64,000 nt of DNA from Symsagittifera roscoffensis (GCF_963678635.1 NC_087069.1:35445959-35509958); one strand, 5' to 3'. Positions 37,805 to 49,018 are shown, numbered from the stretch's first letter. The notes: a model not told the origin generated them from the sequence alone. A program made the numbers and translations.

Positions 37805-38041
37805 GTACTAGAATTGAAGACATCAAGAGTTTTATCGAAACTACCTATGACATACCGAAAGATTCGCAGTCACTATACTCGAGCGAAGATGATTTAGCAC
37901 CGCTGAGGAAACATCACAAGTTAGAAGACTTGTTAAGCTTAGAAGACTTGAATGCTTACTGTAGGAGTTCGAAATATCGAGCGGTTGTTGAGTTGTTGCT
38001 GTTCATTGAGGCGCTTGGTGGAAGAAAAGACATTCATACAG
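37805..38041 (+). CDS. Adaptor gene, exon with ubiquitin-like segment
   Basis: Acceptor TTTTAG at 37804, donor G|GTAACT at 38042, entering and leaving in phase 1. The peptide TRIEDIKSFIETTYDIPKDS then LYSSEDDLAPLRKHHKLEDL has the pattern of a ubiquitin helix (TxxDxKxxI), the IPxDxQ turn and the second half of a ubiquitin-like fold. A Leu-rich helical tail follows. The remaining phase (one base) fits the exon at 42494 (two bases), which would give a 4.5 kb intron. The domain call is by pattern only. Confidence 0.5.
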
Positions 38042-38694
38042 GTAACTCTAATTCATACTGTGTACTGCTCAAAGGTTTTAGAAAGAAAGAAACAAACAAA
38101 AGAAAGAACATTTATTTCTCTAAAATCAAATTAAATGTAATATAATTTGTATCAATAATTGATTAATTTGATACTGGAGGGGATAGGCAAAAGGCATATT
38201 CCTTGCCTATATATTTTCTAACCTGGATTGATTAAGCAAACATTGACAGTAAACAGCATTTTAATTGCAAAGAACAGAAAAGAAAAAACTATTTACAGCA
38301 CAACATTTTCCCCTTTTCTTCATGCATCGTACTAGGAAAAGCAAGTTTATTAGATATGAGCGCACACAAATTGATAGCACTTATCATTTTCAAGCAAACG
38401 AGATATATAAGATTATTAATAATGAAAAATATAAAGAAAAAAATCATTTATTTTCGTTGGCTTTTTGAAGGTTCGTAAAAATCGCAGTTTCTTAAAACGA
38501 AAACAGGTTTTCAAGCTTATAATAAGAGCAGCAGACACAAAATGAGTGTCTGGTCACAATTGAAAACTTTGATCGTGATAAAATAATATAAATCTTTATA
38601 TTTTTTTTTTGTTTTTTTTTTTAACTTTGATTATTTTCCCAAATTCAGAAAAAAAACGTGATTTCTCGAAAACGAGAAGGTTCTGAGAGTCTAT

Positions 38695-38755
38695 GTTTTG
38701 GGGTTGAACCCGTAGTCTCGAGCATGTGTCATGTGGCATCTGACCACACGGTTTC
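38695..38755 (-). repeat. Possible tRNA-derived SINE fragment
   Basis: On the minus strand, GGGTTCAACCCC resembles a tRNA T-arm/B box, preceded by GTGTGGTCAGATGCC, which loosely fits an A box. Pairing is poor and no 3' tail is seen. Confidence 0.22.
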
Positions 38756-39309
38756 AAATCCACAAGTCAATAGAAAAACGCAATAGATCTTACGAGTTCT
38801 TTTAATTTTTCAAGGAAGGGGAAAATTACAGAATCGAGAAAAAAATATTAACTCATAAACGAAAAACTAAGGTCTTTGCAATTTCCTGCGTGCAGATAAA
38901 AGTAGTTGATTTTCAGATACGAATATACTTTCCATTCGTTCTCATTACATGGTTACCAAGTATATAATTTTCTTTAAATTTTCATCATACAGAGAATTGT
39001 TTCCAACACCAACTGGTAACACATCATGTTCACTCAAAATATACATTAATTTTGACCCTCTATTAGCGAGGGAGCAGGATGAAGCTCATGAATGGACAAA
39101 ATTTTTTTATCTATGAATAATTGAGTGATAGTTTCGAATTGTTTTGAAGTAAATTATGCGCTTAATTTTTCGTTGTATCATTAAAATTTGATTTAACATC
39201 GTGAAACTGGTACAACCGCAAACCAGCAAACCGTTTTGTAATTATCTACTGTTAGACCTAAATACATGAAGTCTAAGGACCATACGCAATAATATCAAGG
39301 ACAACATTA

Positions 39310-40140
39310 AGGTTGGAAGCACTTTTTTTGTCGAAATTAATAATGTTCGTTCTATCAATATTTAAAGATATTTTATTAACCTTCAGCCAGTTAGAAAACT
39401 TTTCAATATGTGACTGAAAGAATTCAAACGCAATGCTATCTTAAGCCATTGTTTGTCATCTGCAAATAGAAAGCCGTTTGAGTTTGAAGCTGCTTGATGC
39501 ATATCATTTATGTAAATAAAATTTTTGGTCGAAGTACAGACCGTTGTGGCACACGAGTGCTGGCTGTGAGCCAATTAGACGTCGTATTTTCTATTTGAAC
39601 AAATTGTCGCCTGTCTGATAGATAGCGTTTCAACCATTTGTAGCAGTTTTAATTTCATAGCATTTCAATTTGTATCAAACGCTTTCTTTAAATGAATGAA
39701 AAAACTGTATCTCGGATTTTTTTCAACTCCTAACCATATTCACTCAGTTAATTCAGCTAAAGCGTCAATGGTTTTGTATTTTTTGTCGAAATCCAAAGAA
39801 TTGTATTTTTCTCGAAATCATCAATGGTTTTGTATTTTTGTCGAAATCCAAATTGGCGTTCATAGAGTATTTTAATTTTTCGAGGTAATTATAGAGCCTT
39901 GAGTACAGGGCTGTCTCAATAATTTTACCAAAACTATGTAATTATTTGCTGTCACCTTTATGCAATGGTAAAGTTTTAGCCTTTTTAAGCGCTTGTGGAA
40001 CTATACCTGAGCGGAACGAAATATTTGGTACATGTCATATAAGGCGCAGTTACATGGCAAATTTTGTCAAAAAAAGATTACTTATTTCTTCAATGCTGCT
40101 TGAGTGCTTTAGGCTTAAGGTTATTGATTATGTTTAACAT
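39310..40140 (-). pseudogene. Decayed LINE reverse transcriptase (CR1/Jockey-like)
   Basis: Minus-strand translation in several frames gives the expected order of non-LTR RT blocks: a G-I-V-P segment with LKKAKTLPLHKGD near 40000-39940, KIIETALYSRLYNYLEK near 39900, KAFDT near 39680, and FIYINDM ... LFADDK near 39520-39460. Stops and frameshifts occur throughout, so it is dead. It lies in an intron of the adaptor gene and probably belongs with the ORF1 remnant at 41.0-41.8 kb. Confidence 0.65.
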
Positions 40141-40614
40141 CTCGAAAAGTGACCAATCGAAAAGGTACATTGAAGGTACTTTGACCTATATTCTCAATTG
40201 AACAAAAATGCTGATCAGTTTCTATAGAATTATCCAGTTTCATCCATATTGATGCAACAATTGCGGTAATATTAGATGGTTTCGACGTTTTTCCTGCTAT
40301 TTCATTTAAATTTAAATGAACTTGTCTCGAGTCTCCAATAGTTTCCGTTTTTTTTGTGGAAAAAATAATCTCCCTTTGATGTTTCAGCCTTTCGCTGTTC
40401 CCGCAAAAACTTTTTGCTCAAAACTGTTTTTTCCTTTTTCCATTCTCTACATTTGTTTGGTTTCGTTTTATAATGACATATTTTAAGCTTTTATCAAATC
40501 GAGTTTTGTTGGTTTTGCATGTTCTTTTCGTTGTTTTGAGTGGTGTATACGTATTCAGTGATATCGTGAGAATCACTAAACAAATTGTATGCATCATTTA
40601 CACAGGTTACATAT

Positions 40615-40814
40615 CAGTATTTAGACAACCGCGTATTCAGACTGCTCAGTATTTAGACAAATACTGTTTCAACCAATCAGAATCGAGACAAAGAAGAAAT
40701 TAATAAATAATTATTATTTATTTTGGATTATTATGTTTTTTCTCGATTCTGATTGGTTCATACAGTATTTGTCTAAATACTGACGAGTATGAATACGCGG
40801 CTGTCTAAATACTG
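40615..40814. mobile_element. Fold-back MITE with long inverted arms
   Basis: The left arm (40615-40690) starts CAGTATTTAGAC and the right arm (about 40740-40814) ends with its inverse; the arms include CAATCAGAATCGAGA and match over about 75 bases with few mismatches. CAGTATTTAGACA also recurs inside each arm. No target duplication is obvious. It interrupts the LINE remnant, so it is younger. Confidence 0.75.
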
Positions 40815-41029
40815 GCTGCACTCCATTTACACAGTAGATCAGAAGACTCCAGTCTTTGTTTATACAAGGATAGGATTTTTGATTGCGCGAACATTAGCCA
40901 ATTAGATTGAACATAAATAGTTTTTATTTTTAATGCACTTTGATTTTGTTGATGTCTCAGGTTTCGATGTCATTAGAGGACATGCCGGAAAAATTAATGA
41001 AACAAGAGTTGATATCTAGCAAAGAGTAG

Positions 41030-41800
41030 TCCAGAAGTTAAAAGCCTTCAATCATGCCTTGGATTTTATATAGTCTTTACTAAGCCTTCCAGATAAAGTG
41101 GATTGTCCCCTCGCGAATCCAGCATGAATTTATCCGTCCATCATTTTTCTTATACGAAGGAAGTTTGCTCTTGCTCTGGTCGTATCTTCAAATATTTTGA
41201 CCTTCTGATAGTTTGTATCTTGTTGAAGGCTTTACTTTTTCCTTAGAATGTTTTTCTTCGCCACGCCACGAGAAAAACAAACAATAATTGGCCTAACAGC
41301 GTTGGGTCGAGATTGTAACCTGTGTGAAATTGATACGTCTTTGTCGTTCACAGTTGCCGTAATTGCGTTAACAATTTCCAAAACCTTCTTCAGATTAGCA
41401 ATAGAATCGTTGATACTATACTGTTTGGCTTGTTGCCTTCATCGCGTGTTTCCGACATCTCCAAACTTTTAAGGTTAGCACGTTTATTATAAGAATCAAG
41501 GAGCTCTGCATCTGATTGCGCTTCAAAACCTGCTCTGTCTTCTAGTTGGAATGAAATTTTTCAGCAGCACATTCAGTTCAGATCGGAGTTTGTCAATGAT
41601 AGTTGGCACAGTAGACTCAAGTGACTCTGATATTTTTGCTTTTATCATTGTTGCCATGTAATTATCTACTTTTTTGCTCACCTCTTGGCATGGACTTAGT
41701 GATGTTCTTCGTCTTTTCTTTTCCAGTTTAGCGATCGGAGTTTGATCTACGTATCGGAGAGCAGGGATATCAGTATTCGTTTCATTAGTTAGAGAACTTT
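41030..41800 (-). pseudogene. Decayed LINE ORF1
   Basis: Minus-strand fragments resemble the ORF1 proteins of CR1-like LINEs: LKKVLEIVNAITATVNDKDV then SISHRLQSRPNAVRPIIVCF (about 41400-41280), and after a frame break KVKIFEDTTRARANFLRIRK (about 41210-41150). Stops are present. It has the same orientation as the RT remnant and lies on its 5' side, as expected for one element. Confidence 0.6.
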
Positions 41801-42164
41801 AATTTTCGGAACTCATTCCCAGCTTTTGTTAATAAGTTTGTCACAATATTAAGGCTATTTCAAAAAAGTAAAAATCATAATAACTAAAGGCAATCAGTTT
41901 TTGATCCAAGCCTGAAAAATTAAATCCAGTTTTGTCGCAAAAACAGTTTTACCTTCTTTATCCGCTTTATTAAACTGCATTTTTTACTTGGATACAAGTG
42001 ACTCATAATTGATTCAGGATATCCAAGACGCTGTTCAATAATTCAGCAATAAAAATATAAAGTTTTGTTTTGTGTCAATGAACAAAATGAAGACACTGGT
42101 ATAGGTCGCGAAGACACTTATATAGTTCTATTTTAGTGTCAAGGAACGCAAAGGAGACGCTTAA

Positions 42165-42440
42165 ATAGGGGGAGCGGCGGTGAAGTGGTTACAGCTCTCA
42201 GTCGAAAGGTCGGATGTTCGAAGCCCTTGCTCGTTCGATGATCCGTGCTCGTTGCTTGAGGGTGAAGCAACATTACCCAGCCCAGAAAAATAACCAAAAA
42301 ATTGCATGTAGTTCTTAAACAGGTGCACAACAGCGGTTCGCCGTGACGAGCTGTACAGATCTTGTGTTGGTCCTTCCCCCGTGGATAAATGGTCTTAATG
42401 GATGTAAATAGGTCGTAATAAATTTTTTGCTGTTTGACTT
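42165..42440 (+). repeat. tRNA-derived SINE
   Basis: It starts GGGGGAGCGGCGGTGAAGTG, with an A-box-like GTGAAGTGGTTA, then a B-box-like GATGTTCGAAGCCC about 30 bases on, a non-tRNA body, and an AT-rich end (AATAAATTTTTT). The tRNA head plus unrelated body is the usual SINE build. It lies just before the acceptor of the large adaptor exon. Confidence 0.6.
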
Positions 42441-42493
42441 CAGATTTGTTTGAAGTTCAATTTAAATATTGACTGCAATAAATTTTTGTTTAG

Positions 42494-44583
42494 TTGATAT
42501 GAAATCCAAAATTCCAGTGCCAATGCTGGCAAACAAAATGGCTGGAAAGGAAAAAGTTGAAGAAAACAAAATGGCTGAAAATGAAAAAGTTGGAGAAACG
42601 AAAATTGCTGAAAAGGAAAAAGTTGGAGAAAACAAAATTGCTAGAAACGAAACTGCAGAAAACAAAATTGCTGAAAAAGAAAAAGTTGGAGAATCAGAAA
42701 CGAAGTGTAATGTTACGTTGATGCCGCTGGTTTTGAAATCGGAGCGACCTGCTAATGCGAACGACATCAAGTACGGGCTCGATGTCATTAAAAGGACGAG
42801 TGTAAGTGATTCACCCATCGTCCCGAAGCGCAATCGAATGTCAAATTCTTCTAGCAATTCAAGAAGCAAACGTAATGGACACTTTTTTGACGAGCCTGAG
42901 ATGAATCTGCCGGTCGAAGCTGAAGAAATTTTTAATATTTATGACAGTAGTGGAAGCACAAAAGACACGATCAAAGCGTCGGAGCTTTCTGAGCACAAGA
43001 AAAGAAGATTAAAAGTTGATAAATTTGAAAGTTTTGAAGGACAAGACAGTAATGGTCCGAATACACGGAATCACAAACCTCGATCTGAAAAATTTACGGA
43101 GTCTAATTACGTAGCAATGGGTGACTATCTAGTTAGTTCAGTGGATCTATCGGAAATCCAGAAAACGGGATCGGAGGCTAACGTGCAAACAAATTACTTG
43201 AACATGGACGGGAATGAGAAAATGAGCCGTTTTGAGGAAAATCAGAAAGAACAATTCAATGGTAACTTTATGTCTAATTACATGGAAATGGGATGGGAAG
43301 AGTCCTGTTCTTTCAGTCGCAGCAATTCTGGAAGCATGAAACGCAGTAATCATGAATGGCCTAATCGCATTGAAATTTTAGATGAAGAAAAACACGATTC
43401 GGGAAGTTCTACGCAACTGCAGAAACTGGACTCAAACAATGCACTGCAGTCTAATTACTGCTTAACGATGGATGGCAATCCGTGTAATTGCGAAACTTGT
43501 AAAAGAGCAGCAGAGGAAGAAGAATATTTCCTGTTCTGGGAAAAGGTGATGAAAGAGCAACAAGGATATGAGGAAGCAAACCTACCCAGTCGTCCGAAGG
43601 ATCAATCATCTTCATTGATGATCTCAAATTACATCGATATGAGTGGAAGTCTAAACAGTTCAACGGGCTTTGAGGAACAGGAAAAAATAAACTTTGATTT
43701 AAAGTACGGACATAATGCTTGGAGAAAATGTGCCGTAGGAATTGGCGAAAACCCATCTGCTTTTTGGAAGCAGAAGTTTCCACCGGTCGCTTTTAACAAA
43801 ACCAATGAAAACTGGCGGTTCAGTGTTGCGAACTTATATACATCAAGTCCTACGGACGGCTATATAGAGCGCTACCCCATAAATTCCGGCTTTCAATCCC
43901 GTTACTGTGAATTGGGTTGTGAGTTTTGTGGTATGCGTGTTCGCTGTCTAACCAAGACGGAACGCCAGAATCGGCTATTGAAACACACCAATTCATTCAA
44001 AAAAAGTCAGATAATATGTGAGAATTTGGAAGATGTTTCTGAACGCCAAATGGGAAAGAAGTTGAATGAAGTCAATGCTAATGCAAAAAATTCGGCGAAT
44101 GTTTCTGAACCTCAAACAAAGAAATCTGAAAGTGATTTGCGTTCAAATTATCTGAAAAATGAAGCTAAAGAAGCTGTTTCACTTAAAATGCCATACAATA
44201 GCCGCGTCACCGGAGACCAAAAAGAGCAACCGAGCTCTGGTAAGGTTCGTCGTTTCAGAAAATTAAGAAATGGAGCAAAGAGAGCTGTCATGGCTAACGA
44301 TAGTATGTCCGAGAATGATCAAGAAAAAGAGAAGCCAGAATTGGGAGCTGATGCTAAGTCCAGCTCCGAGGAAAAGCGTTGGAAATTCTGGAAACCACCT
44401 GAAACAGGATTTAAAACAGACTTAACGGAACCCGTCGTTGAAAGGCCGCCGATTCAAGTGGAATGGAGAGACAATGTTCTTACCATATCGAAACTTGGAA
44501 GGAAAAACCAGCCGAGAAAAGTTCCGTTTGGAGCGGTGAAGAAACAAACGTCCTTTGAGCAGATGGGTTTTGACGAATTGAAG
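42494..44583 (+). CDS. Adaptor-like protein with an N-Y-x-x-M array, large exon
   Basis: Acceptor TTTGTTTAG at 42493; donor AAG|GTAAGT at 44584, phase 0. ATG 42499 could start translation; otherwise the exon joins 37805-38041 in phase. About 695 residues, low-complexity and hydrophilic. Near the N-terminus are imperfect repeats of KVGENKIAE type. Tyr motifs follow: NYVAM (43105), NYLNM (43192), NYMEM (43276), NYCLTM (43453, one residue longer) and NYIDM (43627), spaced 87, 84, 177 and 174 bases, close to a 29-residue period. YxxM is the consensus bound by the PI3-kinase p85 SH2 domains, as in IRS and Gab-type adaptors. Cys-x2-Cys pairs occur later (CNCETC, CEFC). No PH or PTB domain is seen; it may lie upstream. 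Confidence 0.68.
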
Positions 44584-45004
44584 GTAAGTGGCCTTGAACT
44601 TAGTGGATAAAAGGATTATTAGAAAGGTAATAGTCAAAAGTAAGATATAAATAAAAATCTGGTTTGGTAGATCATTGAAAAATAATGTTTTTTTTTATAA
44701 AAGCAAACGGATATTCTGTCATTTAATCGTCTTTGGTTATTAAGTGTTAGTTAATGTAGTGAAGGCACTTTTATAAGTCATGTCTGATTAATTTTTTCAG
44801 GAAGTTTTTGTTCACACTCATATTTGATTTTAGATTCGTGAAAGAATGTTAGGTTCAAAAGTTGATTTTAATTGTCATAGTTGCAGCGGAATAAAAAAAT
44901 CCTAGTGACAATAGGAAAGCTTGCACAAAAAGGACAATCCCTTTCTTTAACAATCCCCTTAGGGTAGTAATACCCTCCACCTTTTCGCAAAAAAAAGGGG
45001 GATA

Positions 45005-45243
45005 CTTAAAACGATGGTAGCAAGACAATCTGCCCTAATACAATCTACCCTATGCCATTCTACCCTTTATACCAAATTAATCTAATTTAATCGTCAGCGC
45101 ATTTATATCTGACCAATGGAACTGTGTATAGAACAGAGGGTAGATTAGCATAAGGTAGATTGGCATAGGGTAAATTGGAATATAGGTTAGATTAGTAAAG
45201 GGTGGAATGGCATAGGGTAGAGAGGAGTAGGATAGATTGTCAT
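45005..45243. repeat. GGTAGATT minisatellite with fold-back structure
   Basis: The right half (about 45160-45243) repeats a 15-16-base unit of the form GGGTAGATTGGCATA; the left half (about 45025-45075) carries the inverse (CAATCTACCCTATGCC). The two halves can pair around about 80 bases of unrelated sequence. Confidence 0.6.
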
Positions 45244-45290
45244 GGATCTAAAAAAGGTTTCTGTTTTCTTGGGTTATTTCGACCAAAACA

Positions 45291-45455
45291 TTACGAGGCC
45301 AAATGTGCACTGGATAGGCGCACAGTTTGGTGTGTGTAAGTCTCTGGAATCCAGAGACAAGTATTTAAACATGTTAAATTTTTGTCGGAACGATCAAAGA
45401 ACAGGAAAACGATGGAAGAGCAAAGAGAGCGTCATTGTTGCGGCCGCGTAATGAT
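45291..45455. mobile_element. MITE, family TTACGAGGCCAAACTGTG, copy 2
   Basis: It begins TTACGAGGCCAAATGTG and follows copy 1 (36757) through GGATAGGCG, TTTGGTGTGT and AACATGTTAAA, then ends at GCGGCCGCGTAATG. The right inverted end is degraded. Confidence 0.6.
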
Positions 45456-45596
45456 AATCATAAAAGATTCTTGAAAACGAAAGAACTTTAGGGTGGTATT
45501 TTTTCCTTGAACTTGAGAAAACTTCTTTAAAAATCTTTTTTTTTGTTCTTGGGTTGTTGTCTTGACACTCTAACATGTCTGTTGGCTATGATTTAG

Positions 45597-47168
45597 ATTA
45601 GCAATCGAAGCAGCGAATTGTCAGCAGAGGAGAAGCGAAAAGCTTTTGCGAAGAAATCATTTTCGCTCGATTGTGCAAAAGAGCCGAAAGACCTGGGAAA
45701 ATTCGCCAATGCTGAAGCTCAGTTGATGATCGCCAAATTTAATATACAGAAATTAGAACAGGATATAGGCAATGAAGAGTTAATCCAAGTTGATATGTAT
45801 GCATTTTCGGAGAGAGTTGGACAGATTCGAGCGTCAATTGATACCATAGTACATAATGTAGAAATGCAATCACAATCTCGAAGCGAGTCTCGAAACGATC
45901 TGCAATCGTCTGAAAAAGATAGCACCGACCGCAGTATGATCGAAAAATTTCGAAATCAGAGAAATGCGCATAGAGAGTTCTCTAGTGTACAGTTCAATAA
46001 CAGTCCAGAAAAGGGAGTAGGAGTGCATGCATGTAAAGGTCTGGCGCATTGTCGAGCTTGCTTAATTGAGGAATGCGAACGCTTAAGAAATGTTGAATTG
46101 AAGCGAATTGGTCAAGCCCTGACAAAGACTAAATGGCGGAAATTTGAGAAAGAACCGGTCAGAGAGAATAAGTGCTCGGAGCCGAAATGGGATTCAAGAT
46201 ATGTGAAGGACAAAGATTCAGCACTCGGAGAGTATGGTCGATTCGATCCGTCTGCTGATTTGACCTTGAACTCTGGACTACTATGCACTAGATACTTTTC
46301 ACCAGATGCCAAGGAGGATCGTGGTGGAAGGAAATTACTACGAAAGCAGAAAACAGTTGAAGAAGTGGGTTCTGAAACTACAAGCATTGGCAGCATTGAT
46401 TCGAAGTGTTTTGAGTCGAGTTCAGGTAGTAGCCTTGATCTCACAATCGAAATTTCTTCCCTTAAAAAGTTGACGACAGAACCGAAAAAACTGGACATCG
46501 GAAAAAATTCAGTATCATCTGACCAAGATAGAAGTCAGGAAACTGATGTGGAGAATTGTTCGTCCAAGCTTCTAAATTTACGTGGTGCTAAAAGAGACAA
46601 CCTAGGCCAAAAACAGAAAGGTGACGAATTTTATAGGGAAACTAACAAAGAAAACGTGAAAAAATCAAAACGTTCTGAGTCGAAAACCAAGCCTGAGTAT
46701 CCGGACGAAGTTTGCAAAGATATGGAGCAGAACTTTGACCAATCCGCGAAAAAAAATAACTACGAATTTGAGAAAATAAATAAAAAAGGATACAAAATAG
46801 ATTGTAAAGAGACAGTTGACGAAGCGACTGGGATGTATTTAAAGTCTCATTGGTCCGAAAAGCTGTATACTGGAAATTTTTGTAGTGAAAAGGCTGACGA
46901 AGAGACTGTTGCGTTGATTGATTTGAAAGAGTGCTCAAGTCCTTGCCATCCGTTTTATGATCACTTCGAAGTCGTGCTAGGTTGGATGGATTGTACGGTA
47001 GGTCTTTCAATTGAAGTAAAATATCAAATCAACATGTCAGGGAAAATATATACAGTTGAGAAAGCACTGTATAGACCGAATCAAAAGCTGGAGCAGTATT
47101 TCAACTTGGAAAAAGGTCAGGTTTCGGAATTTTTACGAAAAAATCAATACTGGGCTAAGATGTATTAA
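45597..47168 (+). CDS. Adaptor-like protein, last large exon
   Basis: After the TTTAG acceptor the frame continues in phase 0 from ISNRSSELSAEEKRK for 523 residues to TAA 47166-47168. With the preceding exon this gives at least 1218 residues. It is mostly charged and disordered, rich in Ser, Lys and Glu. A small Cys/His cluster lies near 46025-46080 (HACKGLAHCRACLIEEC). The last 80 residues look more ordered (FYDHFEVVLGWMDC ... QYWAKMY), with alternating hydrophobic strands. The role is inferred from the Tyr motifs in the previous exon. An ORF in the opposite frame is a shadow. Confidence 0.65.
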   Translation: MSNRSSELSAEEKRKAFAKKSFSLDCAKEPKDLGKFANAEAQLMIAKFNIQKLEQDIGNEELIQVDMYAFSERVGQIRASIDTIVHNVEMQSQSRSESRNDLQSSEKDSTDRSMIEKFRNQRNAHREFSSVQFNNSPEKGVGVHACKGLAHCRACLIEECERLRNVELKRIGQALTKTKWRKFEKEPVRENKCSEPKWDSRYVKDKDSALGEYGRFDPSADLTLNSGLLCTRYFSPDAKEDRGGRKLLRKQKTVEEVGSETTSIGSIDSKCFESSSGSSLDLTIEISSLKKLTTEPKKLDIGKNSVSSDQDRSQETDVENCSSKLLNLRGAKRDNLGQKQKGDEFYRETNKENVKKSKRSESKTKPEYPDEVCKDMEQNFDQSAKKNNYEFEKINKKGYKIDCKETVDEATGMYLKSHWSEKLYTGNFCSEKADEETVALIDLKECSSPCHPFYDHFEVVLGWMDCTVGLSIEVKYQINMSGKIYTVEKALYRPNQKLEQYFNLEKGQVSEFLRKNQYWAKMY

Positions 47169-47408
47169 CCATTTTTTCTGCACTAAGATCCCATGTTGTT
47201 TCTTTTATTAGTTGCGAAATCATCTTAACTTAAGAATTTCGAATAGGAGCTTTGAAATGTATTTTGGCTACTTGAAGTAGATTTTTGAAAAGGATCTTTG
47301 ACAATTTGAAAAATTTCATGTTTTTATTTTTCTTGAAATCTGCTGTAAACCATTCCGAACCCCGACAAAGGCTTGACGAGCTACAAAAAAGCGACGGACG
47401 GAGCCAAA

Positions 47409-47825
47409 ATGGACAAATCTGATTGGATCGTGGAAATAAAGCCTATTTATGTTTATTACGCAACTAAATCGAAAAAGGCTGAGGATATTTTTAAAGACGG
47501 TTTTAATCACGCCACAGACGAAGATTTGAAAATAGCGGGAGAAAAGTTAATTTTTGCCGGAAATCCAGAAGCAGCGGTGATTTGTGGAAAATCAGGAAAA
47601 CTGGATAATCCTGACAATTGTGTTATTATGTGTGAATTGATTCCAGGGTTTTCCAGGAGAAATTGTGTTCACGATTTGATGGATGTGGATAATTGCGCGT
47701 GTGATTTTCACGTGATTAAAGGTGTTAACAATGTGCGCGAGGATGATGGGTTTTTTTACGTGCGAAGAGTGAACAGTCGAGTTTTGCCACTTTACCAATT
47801 GAGTTTTCGGGATGAAAAAAAGTGA
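47409..47825 (+). CDS. Small protein resembling a degenerate PARP/ADP-ribosyltransferase fold
   Basis: ATG 47409; the frame is open from 47349, so upstream coding is possible. 138 residues. The order of segments resembles the PARP catalytic core: IYVYYATKSKKAEDIFKDGF (in place of the H-G-T strand and helix), KLIFAGNPEAAVICGKSGKL (in place of the Y-F-A strand and helix), IMCELIPG, and the terminal VLPLYQLSF strand (as in PARP YPxYLxxF). The usual His, Tyr and Glu are not clearly present, so it may be inactive. It follows the adaptor gene by 240 bases on the same strand and could be a last exon of it or a separate gene. Function not certain. Confidence 0.5.
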   Translation: MDKSDWIVEIKPIYVYYATKSKKAEDIFKDGFNHATDEDLKIAGEKLIFAGNPEAAVICGKSGKLDNPDNCVIMCELIPGFSRRNCVHDLMDVDNCACDFHVIKGVNNVREDDGFFYVRRVNSRVLPLYQLSFRDEKK

Positions 47826-48404
47826 AGCAAAACTGAGTTAACTTCTGATTGACTTTGTTTTAACTTCTTAAATTGAATCTTGAGAATTGTTGTGGAAACT
47901 ATGAATATGTAGAATGGGCAACAAGCAGGAGATTAACATTGGTTTTATGGAACTGATTTGAAAAGTTGTATTTAAATGAATGAATTGATTTTGAACGTTT
48001 TGATATACTTGAATTGTGTCTAATAACTTGATGTACAAAATGTCTGTAAAAATGAATTAGTTGTAGATGACTCCAATCAAAATTCAATACCAAATCTAGT
48101 TCTATCTTTATCTATTAAAATCGGATCTATTACCAAAAAATTGACCAAATTAGATAATTTATTTTTTATGAAGTTTTATCATCAACAAGACAGGGTGACC
48201 AAATAGTTGGTTAATGATCTTTCTGCTCTGCTTAAGCGTCCATCTTTGTAGGTTCAGCTCGAGAGACCATAGATTATTTCAAGTGATTTATATGAAAGAT
48301 TTAAATAATTATCAGAATAAATCACGAACTGCTAACAAGTAGCTCAAAATGTTCCGACCACAACTGTTGTGGTAAATAATTTCAAAAATCTGATAAAAAA
48401 CCTA
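47826..48404. other. AT-rich intergenic DNA
   Basis: No gene, repeat or RNA is recognised. AGAATAAATC near 48315 could serve as a poly(A) signal for the preceding gene. Confidence 0.4.
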
Positions 48405-48431
48405 TCTATCTATCTATCTATCTATCTATAT
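48405..48431. repeat. TATC microsatellite
   Basis: About six tandem CTAT units, directly beside the start of a Helitron-like leader, whose own 5' end (TCTATACTATA) may have seeded the repeat. Confidence 0.8.
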
Positions 48432-48438
48432 ATGTCTA

Positions 48439-48560
48439 CCTATACTATATTTAAATGCGTGTGACAGCTATCTTCCATGTTCAAGCATAATAATTTTGCA
48501 TGTTTAACGAAAGAATTTCACGTTTAAGCTATATCAGATATTGCAATACTTAAGAAACTT
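48439..48560 (+). mobile_element. Helitron-like leader fragment
   Basis: CCTATACTATATTTAAATGC follows an A and continues like the first 120 bases of element 1 (GTGACAGCTATC, then GCATGTTTAA). It stops matching near 48560 and no satellite core follows directly, so it is a fragment or is interrupted by the sequence at 48.67-49.02 kb. Confidence 0.5.
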
Positions 48561-49018
48561 TTTCGATGAACTTTCCGCAAGGTCATTAATTTTCCAGCAA
48601 TTTGTTTTCGATGTCAAATTGAGTCTGTCTGTCTGTATACCTGCTTTTTCATCTATCTTTTATCTATCTATTATATATTTACACAAGTATAGCCTGTGTT
48701 ATAGTATGAAATTTCTTTTTTTTTTTTTCAACCTAAGTCGCAAATATTGTTGCGACAATGTGTTCATTTTGAAAGTTTTCGTTTTGATCCAGCTATTAAG
48801 TACGTCCAATGCTGAACTTAACACAGAATATTGTATATTAACGCAGACTACTGTATTATTAATGTATCATAATTGGCTTGCTTCTATTAGCAATTATCTA
48901 GGCTCATATTTGGCGTGCGTCACTTATGAAATTTTGTAGACTCAAATTTTTCGTTCAGTTTTTCCCTGTAGTGTTGTCGGTCGTATTGTTGCCTGTGTAT
49001 GCGAAGTGCTACTTCGCC

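Larger units (their letters stand above)
44584..45596 (+). other. Intron of the adaptor gene
   Basis: GTAAGT at 44584 and TTTAG ending at 45596 give a 1013-base intron, phase 0 on both sides, between two long open frames. It contains a minisatellite (45005-45243) and a MITE copy (45291-45455). Confidence 0.7.

Noticed and set aside
21579-47825. Functional link between the retroelement macrodomain and the nearby PARP-like protein
   Set aside because: They are 25 kb apart, one in a mobile element and one in host DNA; proximity alone gives no support.
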